From Omphalotus guepiniiformis (taxonomy: Eukaryota; Basidiomycota; Agaricomycetes; Agaricales; Omphalotaceae), in NCBI GenBank assembly GCA_028554645.1, contig JAQOOI010000034.1, positions 1-48,422 on the forward strand: a DNA stretch of 48,422 nt, given 5' to 3'. Below, one piece after another: positions 22,427 through 33,529 of the stretch. The position numbers and the translations under genes were made by a program. The notes under the pieces were generated by a model that saw only the letters and a program-made list of their open reading frames with translations, had not been told where the DNA came from and searched no databases. Position 1 is the stretch's first letter; every line of letters starts with the position of its first letter.

Positions 22427-25400
22427 CTACGAGATCTGAACCTCGCGGAGTGGAAACTCCTTCTTGCTGAGATGAAGGTCATCAATTTGAAAAGGAAACT
22501 TTCCCAATTCCTCCAGGTAGCCTGGCTTAAAAAAGGAACGAGGAAGATGTGGAGGTGGTGCGCGTGTACTAATCTTGTCGACCCGAATGCGCTTCATTTT
22601 CGTCCTCCCGATCTGTGAAAAGATACCCTCTTCAACTCCTGGAGTACTATCGACCATTTGGAACAGTTCTCGAAAGGACGGGTGTCGCCAATCCACCACA
22701 AGAACAGCTTTCACCATCTCGCGCATGCTTTGACCGTTAGTTGTAGTTGTGACGAGTTTGTCCTCCTCATCCGACATACCACCGGGCCCTAGTAATTTCG
22801 TAAGTTCAAGGATGTAACTGAACGTTTCTATCCCGGTTTTGTCTTTCACATCGCGGCAGGCTCGAATCATGACAGTAGCGCCGGAACAGCGCGCCTGATA
22901 TTTCTACAGGCATGACAGGGGTGACGGTGAGCGACTCTGTCATCTTCAGTAGATGCACTTACCACATGTAAGATATTGACTCCCTTGTTCCTTTGCTTCA
23001 CGACATCGTACGCTGCTGCAAGACGGATAACGACATCTTTGGTCGTTTCGCCCTCTCGTGGCCGAGCCGCAATCACATATTTGACAACTTCGTACAGTCG
23101 GGTGCGCATGAGTTGTGTCCAATCAACCGGAAGGCCAAAACGGGTATCGGGAGCAGATTTAACGATCGCCTTTCCTTCACGTGCCAGTATGTAAATTAGA
23201 GATTTATTCCAGATAGAATCCAGAATGTCGCTGGAATCGGCGCCTCGCTTGTCAATACGGGTATTGCAAAGCTTAGGTCCGTGTTCTTTAGGTTCGTCCA
23301 AAAACTTTTTAAGACGCGCGTCCGATACTTGATCCCGAGAAAAAGCTTCGAAGACTCTTTTGCAGTGAAGTGCCGTGAGAAGCAGATCTCGAGCGAGTGC
23401 CTGTTAAAGCGTAATATTCAAGGTCTGCAAGTCACCAGCTTGGAGCTGTGTGTAACTCACGTTGACGTTGCGCTTCTGTTGGGTTTCTGTGTAGCTTGAA
23501 TGCCGACCTTTCATAGCCCAAATCTTTCGAACCTTGTGCTCGTTGGACTCTATATCAGAGTCCAGCTCTGAACCACTACTGCTGAGATCGAAATTGAAGT
23601 CGCCTGGTCCATCAGAGTTGGGATTGGACCCCTCGGGATCGGTGTCAGTATCAAGATTGATGGCCCGAGCTTTGCCCTATATAGATAGTAAGTATACATA
23701 GGGCTAAAGCGGTTGAAAGTACTTACCTTGCCGGATTTAGTCTTTTTGGACGTAGATTTCGCCTTGGGGTTGCAGTCGTCCGGTCCACTCGAGTTGTGGT
23801 TGGGACTGGAGTCGTCGGGATCGGCGTCAGTATCAACATTGACGGTCCGAGCTTGGCCCTATGTAGATCGTAAGTATACATAGAGCTAAAGCGGTTGAAA
23901 CTTACCTTGCTGGATTTAGTCTTTTTGAACGTAGATTTCGCCTTGGGGTTGCAATCGTCCGGTCCATTCGAGTTGTGGTTGGGATTGGAGCCCTCGGGAT
24001 CGGTGTCAGTATTAATATTGACGGCCCTAGCTTTGCCCTATATAGATAGTAAGTATACATAGGGCTAAAGCGGTTGAAAGTACTTACCTTGCCGGATTGA
24101 GTCTTTTTGGACGTAGATTTCGCCTTGGGGTTGCAGTCGTCCGGTCCACTAGAGTTGTGGTTGGGGCTGGCATCGTCGGGATCGGTGTCAGTGTCGACGA
24201 CCCGAGCTGTGCCCTGAATAAATAGTAAGTATACATAATAGAGCTAAAGCGGTTGAAAGTACTTACCTTGCCGGATTTACGTTTTATGAACGCCTTTTTC
24301 GCCTTGCCACCACCGCCTCTACTTCCACCACCGCCAACGCCTCCGGTCCCCTCGTCATCAGCCGGTGATTCGTCCTGAAATACGGTTAGAAACCTTGGTT
24401 TTTGAGGTTGGATTTTGACGCATACCGAATCCGTGTCCGACAATCGAGTATTCTTTCGTTTCCTACCAATGACCTAAAGCAATCATGAGATGAGCTTCGA
24501 CAGCAGTGCATGATAGTCATCTTACAAAAGGTGAGGATTTAGTTTTTGGCCACGGCTGAGCTTGAGCGGGCTTCGAGGGAGTTTTCGGTTTAGCCCGCGT
24601 AGACGACGGGCCCTTCAGCAAAACGAATGTCATGAGTGATACACAGATCAGAGAAATCGAAACCTACTATTTCATCGCCCAGTTGATAAGCTCGTTTCTT
24701 GTACTTGATTATATTCAACTCGTGACTAACGGGCGCCGATTTCAGTGTGTGGCCCAAACCTCGTATGGTCCGAAAGTCTACGTGCGGAGCATCGCCATAA
24801 ACTGTGCCATCTCCAGTGCCTTCTGGGACATCCTCTGCACCCTCTGGACCCGGAGCAGAGCTCGATGCCCTGTTTAGTTGTGCTCCACTTGAAGGTGCAG
24901 GTGGAGAACTCGAAGCACTTCCGGAATGCGAAGCCTTGTGCCCAGCTCAGCATCTTGGATTCAAATTGAATATACGCATTACCTTTAACGTCTGAACTTC
25001 CTTGCGTAAAGATTCAATCTCCTGGCTCTTCTGTTGATTATCCCCTCTGACTTTCTCGCTTTGAGCCTATTGTTCACTCTCAAGTCAAGGTTATAGGTGA
25101 TGTGCCATTGTTGTTCCTACCTGTAAAACGGACAACTTCTCCGACACGTCCTTCAATTCAGTGTCCTTCGCAGCACGGGCTTCTTTCCATTTCTTCGCTT
25201 TTGCTGCGTGTTGCTCACCATCGCTAGAAATCTGCGCCTGCAAAGTAAGTCAAGGCGATCAATTGAGATGCTTGGATTCAGTTCGAATAAGCACTACCTT
25301 CAACTCCTGAACCTTCTCGCGTAAAGTTTGGATCTTCTCACTCTTCCCTTGATTATCTGCCTTAACTTTCTGGAGTTGAGCCTGTTGTTGACGGGCAAGT

Positions 25401-28097
25401 CAGGTCCGTAAGCAATGTGCCATTGCTGATCGTACCTCTGAATCATTCAACTTTTTCTCCAAGTCCTTCAATTGAGCATTCTTCTGAGCACGAGCCTCTC
25501 TCCATTTCTCCTCTTTTTCTGCGTGTTGCTCACCGTCGTGAGCAATCTGGGCCTGCAAAGTAATACGTAGTTAAACAAGGAGATCATTTAAGGGAAGCAT
25601 GAAATGAAAGTATATTCTGTACCTGGAGTTTCTTCTCCTGCTCGTTCATTTTCTCCTTCAGTGCCTGCAACTCTGCAACTTTCGCACCATGTGCACCTGT
25701 TAATTCCTTTTCTTATATTAGTCTCCATATATCAGAACTGGGATAAAAAGTACCTCGACAGTCTTCGTTCGTTCCTCAATGCGACCACGTAAAGATACAC
25801 TTGAGGATTCGAGGACCGAAATCTGATTCTCCTGCGTTTCTAGTGCAAGCTTATGAGCAGCTCGTTCGTTCAGAAGATCTCGTTCGATATCTTCGATCTT
25901 CGTGACAAGGTTATTGACCGTTGAGGAAAGCTCTTCGTTCTCATCCTAACATCGGACTTGAGTATATCGAGTACACAAGACTTGTTGAAAAGAACGCACA
26001 TTTAGAGCCCCCTTTTCTTGAATCAAGGTTTCAATATGCTCGCGTAAAGAGTCCTGCGAAGACTCGTTCTTATCCGTCTGTAGTTTCAGTTCCTCATTCA
26101 GGTTTGAAAGCTCTTTGTCGAGCGTTTCAATCCTTCCTTTGAGATTTCCAATTGTCGTCAGGGACTCTCCTTGCTCCTCCTATCAGCGAGAAATGAGGAT
26201 CGAATTAACAAGATCGGTGAAGTAACGCACATTTAGAAGTCCGCTTTCGCGAGTCAATCTCTCTATTTCCTTCTCCAGCTGCAAGACATCTTTCTCTCTG
26301 TCGGCCTCCAGATTTTGCAGCTTGCCACGGATAGTTACGCAAGCTTGCTTGGACGACCTAAGCTGTTGCTATAAAACGATTGGGGATATGTTCGCACGAA
26401 GGATGACACCGCGACCATATAAGCGAAATAGCGCACCTCTAACGTACTCTTCTCTTGGGTCAGAGTTTGTATGTCACTCTGGAGTTGGGAGATTTCCTCT
26501 TGATGTTGGGATTTGAGCGCTTCTACAGCACGCTAGATTCCAAGAGAGCCGACGCAACGTAAACAGCGCATAAAACGCAATGAAACAACGCAATGAACTA
26601 CCTTTTCTGTCTCCACTGATTCACGCAGTTCCTCCTATGGCGGTGACTCAGTATGCATGGTAGGAGGGTGGGGAAGATACATACCGAGGTTAATTGGTGT
26701 TCTATGAATAGTAGCTCGTATTTTTCCTGTATTTCCAGTAGTGAAGATCATGTAGAATGCTCGATCAGGTGGTTTCTCGTTCTCACCTCGAAAGATTCAG
26801 TTGTTTGTCCAGAGGAGTCCACCTTGTTCTGGTGCTCCAGCATATCATCCGCGTCCCTCCGTGCGTTGTTGCTGCTCTATGAGCGAGGAATGAGCGTAAG
26901 TTTATGTAAACGAAGAGGCCGCTACCGCTACCTCTTCAAATAATCGTTTTTGCTGGTTTAGATTCTCTTCGAGTGATTGTACTTTGTGCTACGTCGTGGA
27001 GCCTTGAGTATGAATGAGAAGAGCCAGCTAGGTACGACACGTACCTGTAAATCATGAACCTCGTCCTAACGTCATGGATATTTTACAATGAGTGCGAAGA
27101 GCTAGCTAGGTACTACACGTACTTGCAGCTCCTCTTTTTCAGTTCTTAAACTCGTCACCGCATTGCGCTGAGTCTCAAATGAGTTTTGCAGTTCCATCCG
27201 TTGAGATTCAGCCTCCGTAGATTTCTTCTCCTGTTCGCAGTGAAGCAGTTAGTGTTAGTGACATGTATCGATGATAGGGAAACTGCCTACTAGCTCTCGA
27301 GCGTGCTCTCGCTGCATTAGGAGTATAGTCTTCTTGTCCTTCTCAACATTTTCTTGCAGGCTTTTCTTCGCTTCTTCTAGGGTTCGGATTTCAGCGGAGA
27401 GCTCGTCAAGCCGTTTATTCGCGCTCTGAAAAAATATCAGCACAAGGTACGGGTATTGTCGTGAAGTAACCTCACCTCTAGTTGGGGTTCTAGGTAGCGA
27501 ATCTTTTCACTTTGCTTGTTAGTGTCTTCGGAGAGTTTTGTGACTTGTGACTTGAGGCCAACATTGTTCGCCTATGTTCCATGTCAGCTCTATGCACGAA
27601 AGCAGTATAAATTGGCGGCGAACAAGAAGGTCCATATTCCTGCTTCTCATACTATTTTGCGTAGCAACTGAATGGGCGAGCTCGCGGTCCCTGGTCGTTA
27701 GAATAGAACAAAGTTTAGAGTTCTTCTCGGCCAGGGTGAATGGGGTGCTCTCCGAATCTGCACCAAGCTCAGGTACGGCATTACCGCCATTACGAGAAGC
27801 CAGGAAGTTCTCCAACTCGTGGATTCTCGCTCTCAAGCGCGCAGGATCGTCCTCAGTGGAAGACAGTCGAATATGTTTGTTCGATGGTGGAGTCTAAGAA
27901 ATGATCTATAAGCAACTGTGTACATAAGATGAGCTGCGATTTGGGAATACTTTAGTGCCCTTCTCATCACCTTTGTCGGTGATTTTTGTCGGGATTTCTG
28001 GTTCTTTGTCGGTATTTCTTGTTGGAATCGTATCTTTCTCTCTGGTGATTGTGGGGTTTGTATTTTTAGAGGATGCCTTCAACGCATCCTTTATCAA
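22427..28097 (-). CDS. Long coiled-coil protein with C-terminal GMSDEE domain; many phase-0 mini-exons
   Basis: About 28 exons join in one frame to about 1,350 residues, ending at the TAG at 22427. Residues 1 to about 140 are polar (EIPTKITDKGDEKGTK; ARIHELENFLASRN). A coiled coil of about 560 residues follows, e.g. LDELSAEIRTLEEAKKSLQE and EISQLQSDIQTLTQEK. Then comes a disordered region with Gly-rich and Ser/Lys/Asp repeats, and finally a globular domain with FGLPVDWTQLMRTRLYEVV, GPGGMSDEED, RHPSFRELFQMVD and PRSFFKPGYLEEL. Every exon I checked begins and ends in phase 0, and several lengths are whole heptads (21, 42, 84 nt). Internal tandem exon duplications are described separately. No in-frame ATG was found at the 5' end: the first exon is open to 28097 but the likely ATG near 28115 is one base out of frame, so the start is uncertain. 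The C-terminal domain is paralogous to the gene at 15367-16343. It could be one gene or two fused predictions; continuous phase-0 splicing favours one. Confidence 0.68.
23677..24266 (-). repeat. Tandem exon-intron array inside the coiled-coil gene
   Basis: Four near-identical introns (23677-23726, 23859-23905, 24038-24087, 24214-24266) alternate with similar exons of 132, 132 and 126 nt. The introns share TTTCAACCGCTTTAGC and TGTATACTTAC. The exons encode variants of a unit with DTDPDDxSPNHNSSGPDDC, then NPKAKSTSKKTKSGK. The last, longer exon begins with the same unit. The high intron identity indicates recent unit-by-unit duplication. Confidence 0.9.
24983..25552 (-). repeat. Duplicated two-exon coiled-coil cassette
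   Basis: Cassette A (25298-25552) and cassette B (24983-25237) are each 255 bp and lie 315 bp apart. Each holds a 117 nt exon (39 residues, QI...GEQHA.K..KW.EARA) followed by an 84 nt exon (28 residues, four heptads, AQ.(Q/E)KV..DNQ.KS..I..LR). Exon lengths are identical in the two copies, and the inner introns share a CAATGGCACAT segment. Confidence 0.85.
26989..27122 (-). repeat. Near-identical introns flanking a 21 nt exon
   Basis: Introns 27066-27122 and 26989-27044 share GTACGTGT, GTACCTAGCT, GCTCTTC and a GACGT(T)AG end. They flank a 21 nt exon (27045-27065) encoding DEVHDLQ, exactly one heptad. This looks like duplication of an exon-intron unit. Confidence 0.75.
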
Positions 28098-28706
28098 TAA
28101 GGGAGTGGCAGAAAATTATTCAAAGCGTACATCAACCTCTTCATGATTACGACGTTTTTTGGACGCCTGTGCGACGGAGATGTCTGTTCTGGGTATATTG
28201 CGGGGTCCTTGGGATCCTTGCGCGACAGGATGCGGATCATCGACATCCATTTCTACCGGCTCAACAGCGTTGAAGTGCTTCAAGTGCAACAAAGAAGTCG
28301 GATATTCGGATGTTGCGCAAAGTCGGGCGCCACGGAATGGACGGGCCGGGGCCGGTGGTTAGGCATAACACCAAGCCTCATGATACTCCTATTAAGCCAC
28401 ATTCATGCCAACAAGGATTCAAACGTTCACGAACTATACAGAATTATGAGAGAAGGAACAGGAAAGGATTGCCAGTGAACAAGATTGGTGAATAGCGCAC
28501 GTAGGAGTACAGATTTTCGACCTCGTCCGACGTCGCTCGAAAGTGGGCCATAACGTCATGCCATGTTCCTATAGCTTCCTCGAATGAACGAGACTTGGAA
28601 TTCTGACGCAATATCGGATATTCTGACGTGGTATCGAGTGCGGAAATTTCGCCAGATTAATGGGATATCGGGTCAGGAATAGATCATCCAACTGCGGTAC
28701 CGGTAG

Positions 28707-28791
28707 CGAACGGAAGACCCCAAGTCTTCGTAAATCGAAGAACATCCTGACACCAAGTCAGACAAACTTCGACGAAGACACCGAGTCCTCG
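28707..28791 (+). repeat. Triple-hairpin repeat, copy 5
   Basis: GGAAGACCCCAAGTCTTC, CTGACACCAAGTCAG and GAAGACACCGAGTCCTC. About 600 bp upstream of the coiled-coil gene. Flanks match copy 1 on both sides. Confidence 0.85.
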
Positions 28792-28868
28792 TAATGACTT
28801 GTGGGTGTTGGTACTTAAGAGGTTAAAGCTTCTGGGAGGCCCACTACTATTCATTTTGCTCACATGTT

Positions 28869-29242
28869 CGTGCGAAAGCTACGATTTTGTTATCGGCTTT
28901 GATTTTGAATGCCGCTCCTGTTGGCGCTGGTGTAACAGCGTTGTGCTGGCGTTGTGCTGAATCTGTGCTGAATACTCATTTGGCGGGCGACCAACATATT
29001 ATTAGCGTTATACGATCACTTGGTGTCGTCGTCTTGCAGCTGGACTTGGTGTCTGGCTGTTTCAGCGTCACCAGCTTGGTGCTGGTTGATGAGGCCTTGA
29101 TATACTGGGCTCGCGCTTGCTTACCGTTGGCCTTGGACCCGGCTCATGCTGATTTGTGAGGCAGGAAGGTTCAGGACATCACGTTTGTTGTTTGGGGCTA
29201 TAGAAATAGGTTTCACGTCCGACTTCGGTCGACGTGTTCCTC
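28869..29242 (+). repeat. Dispersed repeat R2, copy b
   Basis: Contains GCGACCAACATAT(T), CAGCTGGACTTGGTG, CAGCGTCACCAGCTTGGTG, CCGTTGGCC, GAGGCAGGAA and GAAATAGGTTTCACGTCCGA in the family order. It ends directly at the MON2 fragment. Confidence 0.7.
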
Positions 29243-29244
29243 TT

Positions 29245-30900
29245 ATTGCAGGAATCAAGCCTCACCAGCAGCCGTTACGTGCGTCAAATGGTCATGTTTG
29301 TGGTCGACAAGATGGTGGAAGAAGTTCGCAGAGAAAGGATCCCGTACAACTCTCAACGTGACTTTACCAGACGGAACGACACAATCCTTGGGTCCCTCTG
29401 CCCAAGATGTATTTGTTGGCCAACTCCGAGAAACCAAATTTCCTGAAATTCGTGTTCCTCCGGAAGATTTTCGCACTCGAGCTTATAGAAAGCGTCTTGA
29501 CAAATTACCATGTACTCATCAGGAAAGTGAGAACTGCTCCTCTAGAAGATGAAGGCTATGAGCTGATACAGCTTCTACGACGCATTTTTGCCCATTAATA
29601 CTCAAAGCATTGTCGGAGCCGCACAAATTTCCTACGCACTCGCGTCGTCTTCCTCCTCCTCCTCAAATTTCACTGGAGCTGCAAATTGAGGCAGAAGTAT
29701 TCCTCATGCTTCTGACCCGGACTATGGGGGTACGATACGAAATCGGTCAATCCCACTTTTTGATTGTTCCTTTGCAGCTTGTGTAGCGATGCCGAGCTTA
29801 TGCCAAACGTTTGGGATCGCTATGATGCGCAAGAACCATGGCTCGAAAGTATTTAGTACACTGATAACTGCACTCAAACTCGTCACTGAGAAACCAGCGC
29901 TTCTTGGTGTTAGTACTCAGATGTCTAGCGTAGGAGTCCAACCTGACTCCTCTATGTCGCCTTCGAGCTCCGGCGGATCTGGCTATGGACTTGATGTGGG
30001 AGGTATGGCTGGGATGGTCACGAATGCAGCGAGTGCTACCGTCTCGAATTTGGTGGGGATGATGGGGTCTAGTGCAGGCCTCAGTTTGCATGGATCTGCG
30101 ATGAAGTTACAATGGTGCGTGTCGCTGATATCGCTTACACGCTGATCTTTACTCATATATGGTATCAGTTAGACGAAGCTACGCCATCGATTCCGGACTC
30201 TTACGTCTACCTGCTCGCTGTACAATACCTCGTTTTCCTATGTGAGGGATTCGCATCCTTCTCCGCTCCCCTATACAGCTCGATTGTCATTCAGAAACCC
30301 GGAGCAGCAGGCGAGGCTGTTGTTCATGCTCCCCCTACCTTGCATTTCTCAGTCCTTCCACCAAAAGAACCGTCTACTGTCCTCGATATCATGGAAAATG
30401 GCTGGCCGGCTCTGCTTGCTACGCTTTCGTTTGTCATTGCTACCAACCTCTCTGATGAGCTGTTCGTTGATATTTTGGCGAGTTACCAAGCGATGACGAA
30501 TGTTTCTGGTATGCTCAGGCTCACCACCCCTCGTGATGCATTCTCACTGGCCTGTCAAAGTTTGCGGTGCCTACACTCGTAGTATCGTGTCTCGATCCCT
30601 ACACCGAACACAGACACCTCGTTGCGCAGGGACACTATCTGAGAATTTTGGTTTGGGAGGACCAATGCAGCCTCCAGGGGTTTCGGAACGGAAGCTTGCT
30701 CGCCTAGACCTGAATGTGGGTTACGAGGACGTCCTTGAAAGAGGAGACTGTGTTTTGCTCGATAGCAGATCTATAAGCAGCCCTCGTTGCGGTGTTTGGG
30801 GCGTCCTCTGCATCCTTCCCTGATTTGAAGGACAGACAAGAAAGCTTTAATTTGGCTCTGACAGCGGCTCTTGAGATTGGCATAGTGCCTCACTTGAATG
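29245..30900 (+). pseudogene. MON2: Broken MON2-like gene fragment
   Basis: Blocks typical of fungal MON2, the large Arf-GEF-related protein of Golgi-endosome traffic, appear in order but in shifting frames: MVMFVVDKMVEE, DGTTQSLGPSAQD, LLANSEKPNFLKF, ALELIESVLTNYHVL, LSLELQIEAEVFLMLLTR-type sequence, LCSDAELMPNVWDRYDAQE, TALKLVTEKPALLG, VQYLVFLCEGFA, TLSENFGLGG and VAVFGASSASFPDLKDR. Frame breaks lie near 29410, 29600-29690 and 29845, and parts are missing after about 30690. Introns are kept (29525-29569; about 30114-30168), so it is not a processed copy. It covers only an N-terminal/central part of the protein. It is preceded by repeat R2 and followed by a LINE fragment. Confidence 0.72.
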
Positions 30901-31049
30901 ATTGTAGAGTCCCATTGTGATACAGCTATCAAAGTGCTCGCTCAAGGGAGTGTCTTGCATGTTTCAGTGTTAACTTCCACATTTATACTCTGCCTACAGA
31001 CCAGGAACCCTCGCGAAGGCGATTTCCATTTCATCATTTTTTTGACAAA

Positions 31050-31515
31050 TTGCTCATGCCTGTTGATCAGGTTTGTAGTTTTTCTGTTGCCAGCTCGATC
31101 CAACCATATACACGTTGTGCATTGTCATCCACATGAGGTATCGACCTTCGCGTGAAAAATCTTTATGATGGATCCCGGCCCATATCGTGGCTTCGCTGGT
31201 TCGTACATGCATCTTTCTTTCTAATGCACCCTGAATGTTTTGGACGTTAATTCTAGTTCGCCCTCGTCCTGCGTACGTCTCTGTTCTCTGTTCACATATT
31301 GTTTTGTATACTGATGCTTGGGATAGTTTAGAGCTGTAGTGAAGGTTCTCTTTGGTATTCGGTTTTCTGGTGAGCTTCTTGCGAAAGATTCCGTTGCGCT
31401 TTTGCCTTAGCCTTTTTAGTAGTGTTGTCGTTCTAACGACGCGGCTGGTATAAGGACCTTTCCTTTCTGTTGACGTAGCCTTGCTATTGTCTGCTGGATT
31501 AGGGCTTTGTTGCAA
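31050..31515 (-). mobile_element. Non-LTR retrotransposon (LINE) C-terminal fragment
   Basis: An open minus-strand stretch of about 150 residues includes the conserved segment EATIWAGIHHKDFSREGRYL, followed by MWMTMHNVYMVGSSW. This matches the region after RNase H in basidiomycete LINEs (consensus WxSIRxKDFSRxxRYFLWMxxHxAYxVG). The expected C-terminal Cys/His cluster is disrupted by a stop. Reverse transcriptase and RNase H are absent, so it is a 3' remnant. Confidence 0.6.
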
Positions 31516-32440
31516 TTATAATTATATTTTTTATTACCTTCGAGGTCAATGGTGCCTGAGTGATCAGGTTCACTGTTCTATCAGCTGGTAATTATCCATG
31601 ATTTTCAGAATGTGCAAGGATTTTCCAGCGCGTTTCGACTGTTGCCATTTGAAGGGGTTCGCCAGCCATCGAGAACCTCTTCTCCCAATTTATGTGATTG
31701 CGGCCCCGACACTAAGCCGTTTCGCTAAGTGTCCATTTATGCTAACTCCCGTTGTCCCAAGCGCCAGGGAGTATTCAACCTCTTTCTCCCTGCAGGCATT
31801 AATGGTAGGTCATTGCTAGCTACTTCTGTGAAGATTCTAAACAGCTGTTTTACTAGGCTTCCACTCGTAATTAGTTTAGTATCAAGTACCGCCCACTCTT
31901 CTTCGTGGTGCGGGAGATTAAGTTACAGGGTGCGGCGTTACTTCGATATCCTCCGGGAGATGTTCCGGGGATACCATTTGGAACAGAGAGGATTCAAGAG
32001 CTCTTTTGCCCGTGCAATCCATGAGTGTGGATGCGGGCATTGTTACTTCTATTATGAAACGTACACAGTTGGTACAGTTGTCATGGGTTGTAGTGTTAAG
32101 GCGTACTGACCTTCTTACTATGAAAGACTATGGCGAGTCAGAGCAATTCTAGCTGTTCAACCAACACTCGACAATCCATTGCACCCAGCTGATTCAATGT
32201 TACTGGAGGGCAGAAAATAAGAGAGAAGGGGTTAGGAAGCTCGAGGGAGATGGAGGATACAGCAAAATCCGAGTCGTCAATGGTATCTGCCTGGTCAGCC
32301 CTTTTTCAACAGAAAAAAAGCGAGCTAGTCGAATGTCGCTATGAAGAGAGGTCCATTAGGGAGGAGAGCACTGTGTTGAAGGAGCTTCCACCCAGAGGAT
32401 GAGAGGTCGTAGCGAAGGGCATATGAGCCTGTACTACTGA
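31516..32440. other. Unassigned region
   Basis: About 0.9 kb. A plus-strand open stretch of about 125 codons ends near 32109 (with HECGCGHCYFYY) but has no recognisable family, splice context or start, so I do not call it a gene. Confidence 0.4.
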
Positions 32441-32445
32441 AAGAT

Positions 32446-32577
32446 TTACCTCTGGGTTCGAGTCGATTTGGGTCAGTAGTTTAATGCCGTCCGCCGAGTT
32501 AATTTTCACTAACCGTTGCGTACAGGCACTTAGATGGATATATATGTTGTGTTATACACCCTACATGAGGGGCGAGC
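32446..32577 (+). repeat. Dispersed repeat R3, copy a
   Basis: Shares with 41687-41822 the ordered blocks ACCTCTGGGTT, TTTGGGT, TTTAATGCC, GTTGCGTACAGGCAC, TTAGATGGATATATAT and ACACCCTACATGAG. GGGTTCGAGTC resembles a tRNA B box, so a SINE origin is conceivable but weak. Confidence 0.7.
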
Positions 32578-32884
32578 ATGCAACGATGTTTCAAATATTC
32601 CTACGCTATGCTGAACCTTAGATGAGATGACGAGAGGGCGAAGATGACGAGAGGGCGAGAACGACGTAGAAGACAATCTCGATGTCGTTAATGATTTTGC
32701 AGTCGTCCCGCGCTGGACGTCGCGTGGCTGCACTATCGCGCTGAACGTTCGGTGATTACGGGATCTTCCTGCTTCCAAAAAAGAGAGAGAAAAACAAAAG
32801 AGAATAAGTCTCCTATATCTTTTTGGTCTCAGCACTTGTATCTAAGCATCGGGAGACGATATCCTATATCGCACGACCGACTTC

Positions 32885-33369
32885 ATGCACGATCCCATCG
32901 ACATCCTTAAAGCTGCCCTACGTCGGCCACTCTCGAAGTTTGATAGGCCGGGGTTCATTTATGTGTTCCATATCGCCGGCACTGGTGGTTTTAAAGTCGG
33001 GCGTACCACAAATTGGAGACGTCGAAAACAGCAGTGGGCACGTCAGTGTAGGGGGCAAAAACAAACTTGGTTATGTGCAATCAGGACACGCCACTATATA
33101 CGCGCCGGTGCGTATTCACCCTTCCATTGTGCGTTTACTGATCTCCAGGCAGAATATCTGTGTCATCTGGTGTTGAATTGTCTATGTATGTGTCGGCCCC
33201 GTCTAGTCTGCAAATACTGTAAGTGACTCCACTCCTTGCGTGCGGCATCTTTGTGGACGCGTTTCCAGGTCGTCGACGACACCAAGAAATCTTTGAGTTC
33301 AAGGGCGTACCCTTGACAGTGTTTGCAACGATCATCCGGCCTCTTATCAGAAAAATATGTTCAATGTAG
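32885..33369 (+). CDS. GIY-YIG-fold protein, T5orf172/MUG113 type
   Basis: Two exons (32885-33218 and 33269-33369) give exactly 145 codons including the stop. The N-terminal half has the two beta strands of this fold: GFIYVFHIAGTGG, then FKVGRTTNWRRRKQQWARQC (the VGRT replaces YIG). A later Cys-rich stretch, CLCMCRPRLVCKYC, is followed by RRHQEIFEFKG and a hydrophobic end. This order matches fungal proteins with the T5orf172/MUG113 domain, a GIY-YIG nuclease relative. Whether it cuts DNA is unknown. Length is typical for stand-alone basidiomycete members. It lies alone between repeats. Confidence 0.75.
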
Positions 33370-33529
33370 TCAGGTACGTGTGATGCCGAGATACAGTTTT
33401 TCTTATACTATTATACTAATGGGACGCAGAACGATTGAGGCGTCTTAACCTACACTCCGCTTCCATCCCACGCCTTCCATCCCGACGCCCAATTTTCTCT
33501 TCTGACACGATTTCCACCCTCCAACTCAA

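Noticed and set aside
31598..32109. Plus-strand open frames with a Cys/His stretch (HECGCGHC)
   Set aside because: No ATG in good context, no splice-linked neighbours and no recognisable fold.
32395..32480. Possible tRNA gene or SINE head (GGGTTCGAGTC resembles a B box)
   Set aside because: No cloverleaf: the flanking T-arm bases do not pair, there is no acceptor stem, and the second copy at 41.69 kb has lost the box.
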